A stretch of DNA of 64,000 nucleotides, from positions 28,452 to 92,451 of the forward strand of contig JADLFV010000030.1 of NCBI GenBank assembly GCA_020849625.1. The letters are read 5' to 3'. The stretch's first letter is position 1, and each line of letters begins with the position of its first letter. Of the stretch, positions 53,904 through 63,871 are shown one piece after another. A program made the position numbers and the translations under genes. Source of the DNA: Phycisphaeraceae bacterium. GTDB lineage: Bacteria; Planctomycetota; Phycisphaerae; Phycisphaerales; Phycisphaeraceae. The notes beneath the pieces are model-generated. The model was not told where the DNA came from and made no database searches. It saw nothing but the letters and a program-made list of their open reading frames with translations.

Positions 53904-55322
53904 ATGGCTGACACAAGCTGCATCATCGTGGGCGGGGGGCTGGCGGGGATCGCGGCCGCGGTGCGCCTGGCGGAAGCCGGCGTGCCCGTGACAGTCATCG
54001 AGACCCGTCAGCGCCTCGGCGGCCGGGCCACCAGCTTCACCGATCCGACCACCGGCGACACGCTGGACAACTGCCAGCACGTGCTGATGCGCTGCTGCAC
54101 GCACTTGCTCGATCTGTATCGCCGCCTCGGGGTGGAGGATTGCATCGAGTGGCACGACCGCTTCTATTTCATTCCAGCCGACGGCCGCGTTGACCTGATG
54201 CAGGCAGACTCGCTTCCCGCTCCCGCGCATCTGGCGCGATCGCTGCTGGGGTTCAAGCAGTTTTCGCTGCGCGAGAAGCTGGCCATCAGCCGCGCCATGT
54301 GGGCCATCATGCGCTGCGATCGTCATACGGTGACAGATCAGAACTTCGCCGACTGGCTGCGTCCTTATCGTCAGCCGCAGCGGGTGTTGGAGATGTTCTG
54401 GTCCGTCGTCATCGTCAGTGCCTGCAATGAGCAGCTCGATCGCGTCAGCGCACGCTATGCGTTACAGGTCTTTCAGGATGGCTTCCTGCGCAACCGTCAC
54501 GCTCACGAGATGGGCCTGCCCGGGCCGGGCGTTCCGCTGGTGAAACTCTATGATCCTGCGGAAAATCTGATAAAAAGCAGCGGCGGAGCGATCCAGCTTT
54601 CGTGCAGTGCCGAGGCGTTTGAGTTCGATGGTCAGCGCGTCACCGGCCTGCGCCTGGGCGACGGTCAGACGCTGCAAGCCGAATGGTTCATCAGTGCCGT
54701 GCCTTTTGATCGCCTGGACAAACTGGCCACACCCGCCCCCGGAATCGCCCCCGGAAACCCCGGAATGCGGCAGGCCGACGCGCGACTGTCGCGACTCGAT
54801 GAGATCACCGTCAGCCCGATCATCGGCATCCACCTGTATTTTGATCTTTCGGGGGTCATGACGCTGCCCCATGCTGCGCTGACGCAGAGCCCGTTGCAGT
54901 GGCTGTTCAACAAAGGCCCCGATCCGGTGACAGGCAAAGGCCAGCACCTGCACGGCGTCATCAGCGCCGCCCGCGAATTTGTTGATCGATCCGCTGAAGA
55001 CCTGGCCCGCATGGCTGTGACGGAGATCACCCGATTGTTTCCCGTGGCGGGGAAAGCGAAGTTATTACACCATCGCGTGGTGAAGGAGAAGCGCGCAACT
55101 TTCGCAATCACCCCCGGAAGTGACAAGCTGCGGCCGCCCACCACGGGGACCATCGCCAACCTCATGCTGGCCGGTGACTGGACCGATTCGGGCTGGCCCG
55201 CAACGATGGAAGGCGCGGTCCGCAGCGGCTACCGGGCGGCGGGCGCGGTGCTGGGGCGAGACCTGGCTGTACCCGAAGTGGCGGCATCGCGGCTGTACCG
55301 GTGGCTGGCGATAAGCATTTGA
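53904..55322 (+). CDS. hpnE: Squalene-forming FAD-dependent dehydroxylase (HpnE-type)
   Basis: A 472-residue flavoprotein: SCIIVGGGLAGIAAAVRLAEAG (Rossmann), ETRQRLGGRATSF, and late MLAGDWTDSGWPATMEGAVRSGYRAA. HpnE reduces hydroxysqualene to squalene, completing the HpnC/D/E route. hpnC and hpnD lie 2.1 kb upstream, separated by three unrelated genes. Near residue 280 the stretch TPAPGIAPGNPG is encoded by three CCCCGGAA words and looks like an insertion. Confidence 0.9.
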   Translation: MADTSCIIVGGGLAGIAAAVRLAEAGVPVTVIETRQRLGGRATSFTDPTTGDTLDNCQHVLMRCCTHLLDLYRRLGVEDCIEWHDRFYFIPADGRVDLMQADSLPAPAHLARSLLGFKQFSLREKLAISRAMWAIMRCDRHTVTDQNFADWLRPYRQPQRVLEMFWSVVIVSACNEQLDRVSARYALQVFQDGFLRNRHAHEMGLPGPGVPLVKLYDPAENLIKSSGGAIQLSCSAEAFEFDGQRVTGLRLGDGQTLQAEWFISAVPFDRLDKLATPAPGIAPGNPGMRQADARLSRLDEITVSPIIGIHLYFDLSGVMTLPHAALTQSPLQWLFNKGPDPVTGKGQHLHGVISAAREFVDRSAEDLARMAVTEITRLFPVAGKAKLLHHRVVKEKRATFAITPGSDKLRPPTTGTIANLMLAGDWTDSGWPATMEGAVRSGYRAAGAVLGRDLAVPEVAASRLYRWLAISI

Positions 55323-55334
55323 TGCTAATGGGTT

Positions 55335-55350
55335 TGCAATAATTGTTGCA
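55335..55350. promoter_or_regulatory. Candidate LacI-type operator
   Basis: TGCAATAATTGTTGCA is a near-perfect 16-bp palindrome (one mismatch) with a central AT, 54 bp before the LacI-gene start. Right half-sites ATTGTTGCA and AATGTTGCA recur at 56548 and about 57704, upstream of the two PEP-CTERM genes. Confidence 0.4.
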
Positions 55351-55404
55351 TGAAATTCAACAAACGCCATTGTATGTTGCGAATGTCGCGGGTACGCTTG
55401 AACT

Positions 55405-56499
55405 GTGACCCTTGAGCAGATCGCCAGGATGTCGGGGGTGAGCAAATCGACCGTGTCGCGCGTGATCAACGGCCGACCCGGGCCGTCCATGCGCACGGTG
55501 CGCAAGGTCAATTCAGTGGTCGAGCGCATCGGCTACACACCGGCCCCGATCGATCAGCGGCGAGGCCTGCGCAAAAGCGTCGGCGCCTCCATGCGCTATC
55601 GCCAGGTGGCGCTGGTGATGGTCGATCAGGGATACTTCATCTATCCGGAACTGTTCGTACATCTGATCGCTGGCATCGGCACGGCGCTGGCGGATCACGG
55701 GCTCAGTCTGATCGTGGCTAATCATCCGCATCGTCTGCCTTCGACGGTTCGCCGGGGCATGATCGACGGCATGCTGCTGGCAGGATCGTATCCTTCGCAG
55801 GACCTACTCGACGCACTGCCGGATGTACCGGCGGTGTGGCTGACGTCATATCTGAGTCCGCATCACACACATGTCATGCTGGGCAACGAAGCGGCCGGCC
55901 AGATCGCCGCGGAATATCTGCACCGAAACACACACGGTTTGCTGGCCCACGTGACGTTCGAGAAACAATACCTTGCCTTGGCTCGACGCAACCACGCCTT
56001 CGTCCTGACACTGCGCGATGTGGGGCGTAAGCTGGTGGAACTGAGTACGGGCAATACGGTTCACCTGCAGATGGCCGACTTATCGCAGGTGACACGAGCG
56101 CTGGTACCGGTGGCGGATCGAATCGCGGAACTCGGCTCAACGCTTGCGGGTTTGTTCTGTCCATGCGATCGGTTCACCGCGGCTCTGTATCCGCTGCTGA
56201 TCCAGCGCGGCGTTCGGCCCATGCGCGATTTTCCGATCATCTCCTGCGGCAACCAGACGTGCTATCTGGCGGGCCTCGATCCCCAGCCGATCTCGATTGA
56301 CCTTGCTGGAGAAGTGGTGGGGCGACGGGCGGTGGAGCAGTTGATCTCCAACATCAGCACCGCTTCACACAGCCGCGGCGAAAGCCTGGCCTTGGGCGCC
56401 GAACTGGTGCTGCCGGTTCCATCGATGCGTACCCCTGCCGAAGCCGATCAGCCTGCCATGGATGTGGAATTGCCCGCAACATTGCCGCGCATCACGTAA
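55405..56499 (+). CDS. LacI-family transcriptional regulator
   Basis: A 364-residue repressor-type protein with a GTG start. MTLEQIARMSGVSKSTVSRVINGRPGPSMRTV is the LacI helix-turn-helix and hinge start. The C-terminal domain with LSLIVANHPHRLPSTVRRGMIDGMLLAG is a periplasmic-binding-protein-like sugar sensor. It is directly upstream of two PEP-CTERM genes and a pseudopilin gene in the same direction. Confidence 0.9.
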   Translation: MTLEQIARMSGVSKSTVSRVINGRPGPSMRTVRKVNSVVERIGYTPAPIDQRRGLRKSVGASMRYRQVALVMVDQGYFIYPELFVHLIAGIGTALADHGLSLIVANHPHRLPSTVRRGMIDGMLLAGSYPSQDLLDALPDVPAVWLTSYLSPHHTHVMLGNEAAGQIAAEYLHRNTHGLLAHVTFEKQYLALARRNHAFVLTLRDVGRKLVELSTGNTVHLQMADLSQVTRALVPVADRIAELGSTLAGLFCPCDRFTAALYPLLIQRGVRPMRDFPIISCGNQTCYLAGLDPQPISIDLAGEVVGRRAVEQLISNISTASHSRGESLALGAELVLPVPSMRTPAEADQPAMDVELPATLPRIT

Positions 56500-56676
56500 C
56501 CAATCAAATCGTAAGTCACTGTCGCAAAGAAAATTGCGGTACACGATATTGTTGCACACTTGCTTGGGGATTTGCATTGCAAGTCTCCCGCGTCCTCGTA
56601 AACTTGAGACAGGTTCCAGCAATCGCTGAAATCTGTGCATGGTGGAGACGGATCATTTTTCTGAAGGAGATTGATC

Positions 56677-57543
56677 ATGAAATCATCATTCTGGATTGTC
56701 ATGGCTGTGACGGCGAGCCTGCTACTCGGGCAGACCGCTTTGGGTGCCGTGTTGATCGGGGATTCGTTCGACTACAATACCGGCGCATTGGCTGGCAACA
56801 GCGGCGGCACAGGTTGGGCGGACGCCTGGACGACCGCATTCAGCACCGCCACTGGCAGCATCGACGTGACCAGCGGCAGTATTGCCTTCAGCGATTACGC
56901 CACCACCGGCAACAAGGTCACGCTTGATTTCCAGACTGCGCCCGCTTTCACCTCCATCTGGGCCCTGCGCACGGTCGGTCAGAGCGTCGGCTCAGGTGAT
57001 ATGTGGTACAGCTTCCTGTATCAGCGGCAGGACACCGCCGGCATCACCACCAGTCGCACGGCTGAGGTCCGCTTCAACGACGGTGTCATCCACTTCGGTT
57101 CCCAGGTCAAGGCTTCAAGCTCACAGGGCATCCGGGTGCGCTACGAGGGATCCACGGGTGCATCCGCCGCTGCCACCAGCATTCAGGATGGCAATGCCTA
57201 CCTGGCCATCTCCAAATTCGAGAACCTCAACAATGTCGGCTCGCAGGCCACGTTCTGGGTTCTGGACGCAGCGGGATATGACAGCATCAAGGCTGGCGGC
57301 CTCACCGAGGCGGAGCTCAACGCCACGGCGGTGCTCATCGCCACGGATGCGACGTCCACGACGGAAGTGCTCACCGCCAACCTGGACAAGATCGAGCTGG
57401 TCAACGCCACCAGTTCATACCCGTTCACGTTTGATCTGGACGAGATACGACTGGGCACATCGTTGGCCGACGTGATTCCTGAGCCGGTGACGGCGGGTTG
57501 GCTTGCAGCGGGCATTACATTGCTGTTCATCCGCCGCCGGTAA
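56677..57543 (+). CDS. Secreted PEP-CTERM protein
   Basis: A 288-residue exported protein. The ATG at 56677 has AAGGAG 7 nt upstream; signal peptide MKSSFWIVMAVTASLLLGQT-ALGA. The body has [41 protein letters not shown] and RTAEVRFNDGVIHFGSQVK, probably a beta-sandwich. It ends IPEPVTAG, a hydrophobic helix and RRR (PEP-CTERM). The next gene is a close paralogue. The similarity is very high from FDYNTG to SIWALRT. Confidence 0.85.
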   Translation: MKSSFWIVMAVTASLLLGQTALGAVLIGDSFDYNTGALAGNSGGTGWADAWTTAFSTATGSIDVTSGSIAFSDYATTGNKVTLDFQTAPAFTSIWALRTVGQSVGSGDMWYSFLYQRQDTAGITTSRTAEVRFNDGVIHFGSQVKASSSQGIRVRYEGSTGASAAATSIQDGNAYLAISKFENLNNVGSQATFWVLDAAGYDSIKAGGLTEAELNATAVLIATDATSTTEVLTANLDKIELVNATSSYPFTFDLDEIRLGTSLADVIPEPVTAGWLAAGITLLFIRRR

Positions 57544-57844
57544 TCAAAGTGCCGGTTTCTGGACAAGTTCATAGCAGCCGGACGCAAGCGTGGGCTTGGC
57601 GGCCTTGTGGCAGGCGGACATGCAATTGCTTACAACTTTCCCGTTCTCCAAGGGCCAGTGACGAAGCGCAAGTCAATGACCAAGCATTGTTTACACTTAT
57701 TTACAATGTTGCATACTTCCTTTCTGCAATTCGATTGTATTGCCGGACAATCACCTGATAATTGGATGTGTCGTGCGAACTGTCCCGTATGCAGATTATG
57801 CGGCGAATCGTCAGAGATAACACCGAGTTGGAAGGAGTAGATTT
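57544..57844. other. Intergenic gap with candidate promoter
   Basis: No gene. An AT-rich stretch with TTGTAT at 57735, a 16-nt spacer and GATAAT at 57757 could be a sigma-70-type promoter for the next gene. CATTGT and ACAATG at 57685 and 57703 form an inverted pair next to AATGTTGCA, a possible LacI half-site. Confidence 0.35.
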
Positions 57845-58945
57845 ATGAAGACTGCGACTTGGACGATCAGCCTGGTGCTCACCCTCTATGTGGCGCAGGT
57901 GTCCATGGCCACAGCACTGGTGGAGGAGACATTCGACTACGCGACCGGTCCCTTGGCAGGCAACAACGGCGGCACCGGATTCGACGGTCAGTGGTTTACT
58001 GATTTCAGCACAGCCACCGGTACGATCGATGTGACCAGCGGCAGCATCGCCTTCAGCGATTATGGGACAACCGGCAACAAAGTATCCCTTGATTTCCAAA
58101 CCGCCCCGGCCTTCACCTCCATTTGGGCTCTGCGCACGGTCAACGCCGGCATCAGCTCGGGTGACATGTGGTACAGCTACCTGTATCAGCGGACTGACGA
58201 ATCGGGCAGCACAGTCAGTCGTACGGCAGAAGTGCGCCTGTACGATGGTGTCATTCATTTCGGCACGCAAATCAAAACTGCCAGTTCGCAGGGGATCAAG
58301 GTCCGCTACGAAGGTTCATTGGGTGCCACCGCCGCCTCGGTCAGCATTCAGGATGGCAATCCGTATCTGGGAATCGCCAAATTTGAGGATCTCGGTGTCA
58401 ACGGCGCGCTGGCCAGCTTCTGGGTCCTCAGTGAAACTGCGTATGACGGCATCAAAGCCGGCGGCATCGATGAGTCCGAGCTGGATGGAGCGGCCGTACT
58501 CAAGGCCACAGATAACACGAATACCATCGAAGTGCTTACAGCGATGCTCGATCAGCTATATCTGGTCAATGCTACCAGCGCCTATCCCTTCTCATTTGAC
58601 ATCGATGAGTTTCGTCTGGGAACAACCTTGGCGGATGTAGTGCCCGTAGCGGCTCTTCAACCCGGCGACGCCAACGGTGACGGCTTAGTCAACCTGTCTG
58701 ACCTGCAGATTCTCGGTGATAACTGGCAGTCAACCACGGCCACCTGGGCCGAGGCGGACTTCACCGGCGACGGCACGGTGAACCTGGCGGACCTGCAGAT
58801 CCTCGGTGACAACTGGGGCTTTGGTGTTACGCCTGACGTGGCGTTCGACGAAGCGTTGGCCGGTGTGCTCATCCCCGAGCCGACCGTGGGCGCTCTGATG
58901 GGTTGCGCGGCGTTGCTGGTGCTTCACCGCCGGAATCGTCGTTGA
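57845..58945 (+). CDS. Secreted PEP-CTERM protein with dockerin-like repeats
   Basis: A 366-residue exported protein. It has a signal peptide and a beta-sandwich body like that of the preceding gene, then two dockerin-like loops ([20 protein letters not shown] and [20 protein letters not shown]), and IPEPTVG plus a helix and HRRNRR (PEP-CTERM). GGAAGGAG precedes the ATG. The dockerin-like part is nearly identical to that at 1479-2735, although the N-terminal domain is of another family, so the module has been shuffled. Confidence 0.87.
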   Translation: MKTATWTISLVLTLYVAQVSMATALVEETFDYATGPLAGNNGGTGFDGQWFTDFSTATGTIDVTSGSIAFSDYGTTGNKVSLDFQTAPAFTSIWALRTVNAGISSGDMWYSYLYQRTDESGSTVSRTAEVRLYDGVIHFGTQIKTASSQGIKVRYEGSLGATAASVSIQDGNPYLGIAKFEDLGVNGALASFWVLSETAYDGIKAGGIDESELDGAAVLKATDNTNTIEVLTAMLDQLYLVNATSAYPFSFDIDEFRLGTTLADVVPVAALQPGDANGDGLVNLSDLQILGDNWQSTTATWAEADFTGDGTVNLADLQILGDNWGFGVTPDVAFDEALAGVLIPEPTVGALMGCAALLVLHRRNRR

Positions 58946-58979
58946 TCGATTCGTGTTGCACTGGAATGGAGTCACACAC

Positions 58980-59771
58980 GTGAGACGGACCAAGGGATTC
59001 ACACTTATCGAACTGCTGGTGGTGATCTCGATCATCGCGCTGTTGATCGCACTCCTGTTGCCGGCTCTGACCAAGGCTCGCGAGTCAGGCCGGCGCACGA
59101 CGTGCCTGAGCAATCTCAGGCAGATGATGACCGCCGCCACCGCCTACATGGCCGAGCACAAAGACCGGTTCATGTTCCAGGCCGCCCCGGACGGTGAGGT
59201 GCGCAATCCGCTCAACCCGGTCAATCCGCAGGATTACGACCCGTCCTGGCTGCTGGAGATGATCGATTATTTCGGCGTCAGCGGGCCGGGCACATCACTG
59301 ATCTGTCCCACCGTGCGAGCCATCTTCGATCCCAGTACTGATGATGATGTTACAGACAAATGCACTTACTCGGCCAACGGTATGGTCACCTGGTTTGGTG
59401 GCATTGACATACCGGAGCCATCAAGTGTCGCATCGTTCGCTGACGATTTTCAATTGATGCCAAGTTCAGTGGTGCGGCCGCATGCACCAGGCGCCGTCAG
59501 CGGCTACAACATGCCAGTCGGCTTCCCTATCACCAACTCAGCCTGGGTCGGTTGGATGCGATGGGGCAACGCCACGCTCATCACGGATAAGCCACATGAG
59601 AAGGGGCGTAACCTCGCCTTTCTTGATGGTCATGCTGCTGCATTTGGTCAGAAGGACATCACCAGTCGCAAGTACGGCCTGCTGATCGGCGGTCAGGATA
59701 CTTATGAACCTGAGTTGCCAAATTATCGACACCCCGCGCGCCTCGGCCGCCCCTACTGGCTGCCGCAGTGA
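58980..59771 (+). CDS. Pseudopilin-like protein
   Basis: A 263-residue protein. GTG start at 58980 with GGAG 8 nt before it, giving the short leader RRTKG, then [31 protein letters not shown] (prepilin cleavage and methylation motif). The rest is a globular domain with [12 protein letters not shown] near the C-terminus (H-x-D-G-type tail). It mirrors the pseudopilin at 2811 in position within its cassette. Confidence 0.87.
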   Translation: MRRTKGFTLIELLVVISIIALLIALLLPALTKARESGRRTTCLSNLRQMMTAATAYMAEHKDRFMFQAAPDGEVRNPLNPVNPQDYDPSWLLEMIDYFGVSGPGTSLICPTVRAIFDPSTDDDVTDKCTYSANGMVTWFGGIDIPEPSSVASFADDFQLMPSSVVRPHAPGAVSGYNMPVGFPITNSAWVGWMRWGNATLITDKPHEKGRNLAFLDGHAAAFGQKDITSRKYGLLIGGQDTYEPELPNYRHPARLGRPYWLPQ

Positions 59772-59810
59772 AATCCGTGCGCAGCGTGTGCCATGTAGCT
59801 CGCAGATAGT

Positions 59811-59852
59811 TCGGCCCTCACCCCAACCCTCTCCCAGGGGGAGAGGGGGTTA
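59811..59852. repeat. Single arm of the CCCTCTCCC repeat family
   Basis: TTCGGCCCTCACCCCAACCC, TCTCCCAGGGGGAGAGGGGG. It is almost the same as the right arm at 36898-36937. It forms a small hairpin by itself (CCCTCTCCC and GGGAGAGGG) after the pseudopilin gene and may end transcription. Confidence 0.8.
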
Positions 59853-59909
59853 AGGCAACCATCACCTTCTCTCATAAGAAGAGCGGGTCAAGACAGGAAT
59901 CAGCCTGAA

Positions 59910-60674
59910 ATGCAATCCATCGGTGTGATGATCAGCCGGCGGCTGCCGATCGAAACAACCCTGCCGGTGCTGGCTGAGTCGGGTGTGCGCCTGGTTCAGT
60001 TGTGGTGCCTGTTCAACGAGCTGGACGTCACCGCCCAGTCGCAGGCGGCTGCCGAGCGCGTGTTGGCTTGCACCAAACGTCTGGGTGTCAGCATCAGCGC
60101 TTTGTGTGCGGACACGGGCAAGGGATTCGTCGATCCCGATCAGTTGCCGCGCCAGATGCAGGTGCTGGAGTCAGCCTGTCGCTTGTGCCAGGTGATGAAC
60201 GTCAACGTGCTCAGCAGCCATTTCGGGGCGTTCGGCGAGCAGGACGTGCCGGTGATCCGCGACACGCTTCGCCGCGTGGGTGATGTCTGCGAGCGTTACG
60301 GCGTCAGCTTCGCTTCGGAGACGGGCCTGGAGCGCGGGCCGGTGCTGCGGGCGCTGCTGGATGAGGTGAGCCATCCCCGCATTCGCGTGAATCTCGACCC
60401 GGCCAACCTGGTGCGGCGAAAGATCGACCTGCGCCAAGCGGTCGAGCAGCTTGGGCCATACATCGTGCACGCGCACGCCAAGGACGGCCGGGCCGGTGGG
60501 CCGGAGGTGGTGATCGGTCATGGTGACGTGCCCTGGTCGTCGTACCTGTATTGGCTGAGCGAAGCTGGTTACGATGGTCCGATGCTGATCGAGCGCGAAG
60601 CGGACGAAAGCTGGATGCAGGACGTGCTGGAAGGTTATCGTTTCCTGCGGAACGAACTGGCTGCTGCCCGTTAG
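59910..60674 (+). CDS. Xylose-isomerase-like TIM-barrel protein
   Basis: A 254-residue cytoplasmic protein of the sugar-phosphate isomerase/epimerase superfamily: NVNVLSSHFGAFGE, YGVSFASETGLERG, RIRVNLDPANLV, YIVHAHAKDG and DGPMLIEREAD, with the metal-ligand Glu, Asp, His and Glu. It ends 48 bp before a large secreted protein and is probably part of the second cassette. It could process a sugar released outside the cell. The substrate is unknown. Confidence 0.8.
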   Translation: MQSIGVMISRRLPIETTLPVLAESGVRLVQLWCLFNELDVTAQSQAAAERVLACTKRLGVSISALCADTGKGFVDPDQLPRQMQVLESACRLCQVMNVNVLSSHFGAFGEQDVPVIRDTLRRVGDVCERYGVSFASETGLERGPVLRALLDEVSHPRIRVNLDPANLVRRKIDLRQAVEQLGPYIVHAHAKDGRAGGPEVVIGHGDVPWSSYLYWLSEAGYDGPMLIEREADESWMQDVLEGYRFLRNELAAAR

Positions 60675-60721
60675 TCTTACCATCCGCGCTACTCCCGTAA
60701 CTCCTGAACCCCGAGAACATC

Positions 60722-63700
60722 ATGGATCAACGCATGTCACAGGATTCACCGGACCGCGGCCGTTTCCGTCAGTTTCGCATTGCATGCCTGAGCCTGCTGT
60801 TGTTGACAGCGGCCCCTTGCCGAGGTGAGGGAGTGGATGAGTTGCTGTTCGGCCTGAGTTTCGATCACTCGTTGAATGCGGACGTGGCGCGCGGCGACAA
60901 CCGTGCCATCGCTCACGACATGCTCACGACCACGCCCGACGGGTATCGCGGCTCAGCATTGAAGTTGGGCCCTCACCAGTGGGTGCGCTACGACGTGGAG
61001 AACAATCTTCAGTTGAAGGAAGGCACGATCACGCTGATGGTTCGCCCGGACTTTGCCCCCGGAAGTGCCTCCCCCGAAAGTGCCACCGCCGGAAGTGCTA
61101 CCGTCAACGATGCTGTAACTTCCGGGGATGGCGGCAAGACGCAGAACCTGTTCGCCTGTCGCATTCGCACGAATCATCGGCTGGAGTGTTACTTCGATCT
61201 GAGCAAGCCGGGTGAGCCGCAGCTTTGTTTCGCGTTTCAGAATGAGAAACTGTCGGGCAGGATCGAACTTCCCGTGGCGGACTGGCCGGCGGGGCAATGG
61301 CAGCGGGTGAGCGTGACGTGGATGCCGCCCAATCGCGTGGCGTTGCGCATCGGGGAAGGCGAGTGGTTGGAGAAACTCACCGGGGCCTGGCCGATTCTGC
61401 CGGAGAAGATGTTCTATGACTTGTACGTCGGGTCCAACGCTGAGCAGGTTGCCGGCTCACCGCTGGGCCGACCCAATCCCTTCAATGGCGCCATCGACGA
61501 GCTTTGCATCTTCAACACCTGGGAGCACGAGCCGCTCGAGACGATTCCCGTCACGCCGCCGCCGGCCCAAGTGAAGTTGCCCGAAATCAATTGGTCGCTC
61601 GACTATCCGGCTCGCATCCTGTTTCGCCTCAAGCGATCGCAGGCCACTGGAAACTGGGAGCAAGTGCCGGTGGAAGTGGAAGTGACGCCAGAACATGGCT
61701 GGTCTCAGCTTGACGCCGCGGGCCGCCGCCGTGCGATCGATGCCCTGCGCCTGGTGCAGTATGACTACGACACGGGCAAGCCTGTGGACAACGGCAAGCT
61801 GGTCGCTTTGCGTGTCGGCGAAGAGGCATACTGGGCGGACACGTTCAAGGTGCGTTTCAATCACGAAGGTGAACTGCCTGCGCTGTATGCGTTGTACTAC
61901 GACCCGGCCCCGAAGCAGGACGTGGCGCCCGAGCCGGTTGATCTGCCCATGGTGGGCGTCGGTGAGCGTCTGGCCCTGGGCGATCGTCAGACGGTCGGGC
62001 CGCTGGGCCATGGCTTGCGCGGCTCGTTCGACATCGCGGACCTCGACGGCGACGGCGACCTGGATGTCTGGTTCAGCACCGGCCACCAGCACCGCAACAA
62101 CCACGACCTGTGGAACGGCCACTTTTTCTGCGAAAACCTCGGCCGCGGCAGTGGAGCGGTGGTGCTGGCTCAGCCGACGCTGATCTTCCGCGGCAACACG
62201 CCGCTGGGCCCGATTACGCCCAGCAGTTCGCCGCAGTTGGTCGATGTCAACGGTGACGGCCGGCTCGACCTGTTTCTCTACAGCCAGAGTTCTCCGCAGT
62301 GGATCGAATGGAAGCTGGAGAAAGGCCGCATCGTTCCCACGGCTTTTCGCGGGTTCACCGTGGACACCGAGGTCAAGGGCGAGCGCGGCCGGCTGATCGA
62401 CTGGGATCACGATGGCAAGATCGATCTGCTGCTGGGCAAGCGCGTGTTCTTCAATCAGACCACGTCGCCTGATGAGCCGCTGGTCTTTGACGATTCCCAC
62501 AGTCGCGATCTGAACGTTTCTTCGGTCAAAGATGCCGACTGGTCGAGCAGCCCGCTGGGTATGTACCCGGTGGACTGGGATGGCGACGGTCAGATGGAGT
62601 TGATCGCCACCAACTGGGCCACGCAGTTGTACGTACACGAGCCGGTTGAAGGTGAGCCTTACAACTTCGGTGACGGGCGGCGCATCACGACGTTCGATCA
62701 TCACGAGTTGCAGATTCCCTCCGTGTTTCCCTATCCGGTGATGGCCGACTGGGACGGCGACGGCGATCTGGACCTGCTCTGGAGCATCGAAGGTGCGTGG
62801 TTGGGCTGGTGTGAGAACGTTGCCGGCCCGGACAAAACGCCTCAGTTGCGCCAGTCGCGCTACGTCATGCAGCAGCAGCCGGACCTCGACGCCGGCGCCA
62901 TAGCGATTCCATTCCTCTATGACTGGGATGAGGACGGCGACCTGGACCTGATCGTCGGCTCTTCCGACGAGTTCGTGCACTACTACGAAAACATCGGCAC
63001 GCCGCAGCAGGCGGTGTGGGGTCATCGCCGGTATATGGAAGCGGCCGGGCAGATCATCGAGTTGCGTGCGGGCGATGACGGCTCGCTGCTGGGGACGCAG
63101 GAATCGGACTGGGGTTACACCAATCCCTTGGTTGCTGACTGGGACGGCGACGGTCTGGCCGACCTGCTGGTCAGCGGCATTCGCGGTGAGCACTGGTACT
63201 TCCGCAACATCGGCCGCAAGGGCCATCCATATCTCGATGAAGGTCGATTGATCCGCGTGGACTGGGACGATCAAGCGCGTGCCACGCCCGAATGGATTCG
63301 CTACACGCCGCAGGGCGACGAACTGATCACCGCCCACCGTTGCCGCCCGGCCGCGCTGGATTGGAACGGCGACGGCATCATGGATTACGTCACGCTCGAT
63401 CACGAAAGCAAGTGGGCGGTCTATTTCGGCAAGCGCGTGGAAGATCACCAGGTGATTCTCGCCCCGGGCCGGAGCGTGTTCGAGCCGATCGACCCGTTCG
63501 CCCGCGCCTTGGTGTGGAACCGCAAGCCGCTGACGGACACCGACTGGCGGGCGCACTACGCCGGCCGCACCGTGATCGAGATCGTGGATTGGAACGGCGA
63601 CGGCAAACGCGACCTGATCCTGGACAACATCAACGCCCGCTACTACATGAACACCGGCAGCAACCAGCAGCCGGTCTTCGAAGATCAGGGCGACCTGGCC

Positions 63701-63871
63701 AAGGCCCGCATCACGCTGCACAACAGCGGACCGAGCACCGGCGACCTGGACGGCGACGGCAAACTGGACCTGGTCGTCGGCGCCGAGTCCGGGCACGTGT
63801 ACTACTTCAGCCGCGCCTTCATCGAAGGCGCCAGCCCCGAAGCGGTGGTGGTGGAGGATCAGAGCAAGTAA
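60722..63871 (+). CDS. Large secreted LamG / FG-GAP repeat protein
   Basis: A 1049-residue exported protein with a signal peptide to about residue 35. Residues about 40-260 are LamG-like (FDHSLNADVARGDN, VRYDVENNLQLKEGTITLMVRPDF, WQRVSVTWMPPNRVALRIGE). From about 430 on, calcium-type FG-GAP/VCBS repeats occur about ten times (DLDGDGDLDVWFS, DVNGDGRLDLFLY, DWDGDGDLDLLW, DWDEDGDLDLIVGSS and others), which should make one or two beta propellers. In the LamG domain, a 15-bp repeat inserts PGSAS, PESAT, AGSAT. No PEP-CTERM tail. Likely an extracellular binding protein. Confidence 0.88.
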   Translation: MDQRMSQDSPDRGRFRQFRIACLSLLLLTAAPCRGEGVDELLFGLSFDHSLNADVARGDNRAIAHDMLTTTPDGYRGSALKLGPHQWVRYDVENNLQLKEGTITLMVRPDFAPGSASPESATAGSATVNDAVTSGDGGKTQNLFACRIRTNHRLECYFDLSKPGEPQLCFAFQNEKLSGRIELPVADWPAGQWQRVSVTWMPPNRVALRIGEGEWLEKLTGAWPILPEKMFYDLYVGSNAEQVAGSPLGRPNPFNGAIDELCIFNTWEHEPLETIPVTPPPAQVKLPEINWSLDYPARILFRLKRSQATGNWEQVPVEVEVTPEHGWSQLDAAGRRRAIDALRLVQYDYDTGKPVDNGKLVALRVGEEAYWADTFKVRFNHEGELPALYALYYDPAPKQDVAPEPVDLPMVGVGERLALGDRQTVGPLGHGLRGSFDIADLDGDGDLDVWFSTGHQHRNNHDLWNGHFFCENLGRGSGAVVLAQPTLIFRGNTPLGPITPSSSPQLVDVNGDGRLDLFLYSQSSPQWIEWKLEKGRIVPTAFRGFTVDTEVKGERGRLIDWDHDGKIDLLLGKRVFFNQTTSPDEPLVFDDSHSRDLNVSSVKDADWSSSPLGMYPVDWDGDGQMELIATNWATQLYVHEPVEGEPYNFGDGRRITTFDHHELQIPSVFPYPVMADWDGDGDLDLLWSIEGAWLGWCENVAGPDKTPQLRQSRYVMQQQPDLDAGAIAIPFLYDWDEDGDLDLIVGSSDEFVHYYENIGTPQQAVWGHRRYMEAAGQIIELRAGDDGSLLGTQESDWGYTNPLVADWDGDGLADLLVSGIRGEHWYFRNIGRKGHPYLDEGRLIRVDWDDQARATPEWIRYTPQGDELITAHRCRPAALDWNGDGIMDYVTLDHESKWAVYFGKRVEDHQVILAPGRSVFEPIDPFARALVWNRKPLTDTDWRAHYAGRTVIEIVDWNGDGKRDLILDNINARYYMNTGSNQQPVFEDQGDLAKARITLHNSGPSTGDLDGDGKLDLVVGAESGHVYYFSRAFIEGASPEAVVVEDQSK
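61052..61099 (+). repeat. 15-bp tandem repeat inside the LamG/FG-GAP gene
   Basis: GCCCCCGGAAGTGCC, TCCCCCGAAAGTGCC, ACCGCCGGAAGTGCT in a row, in frame, built on the CCCCCGGAA word that is dispersed in this genome. A further related word in reverse orientation (ACTTCCGGGGATG) follows at 61118. Confidence 0.85.

Noticed and set aside
61457..63796. A 779-residue open frame on the minus strand opposite the FG-GAP gene
   Set aside because: It is antisense to a protein with clear repeats, has no signal, motifs or ribosome site, and reflects the high-GC codon pattern of the plus-strand gene.
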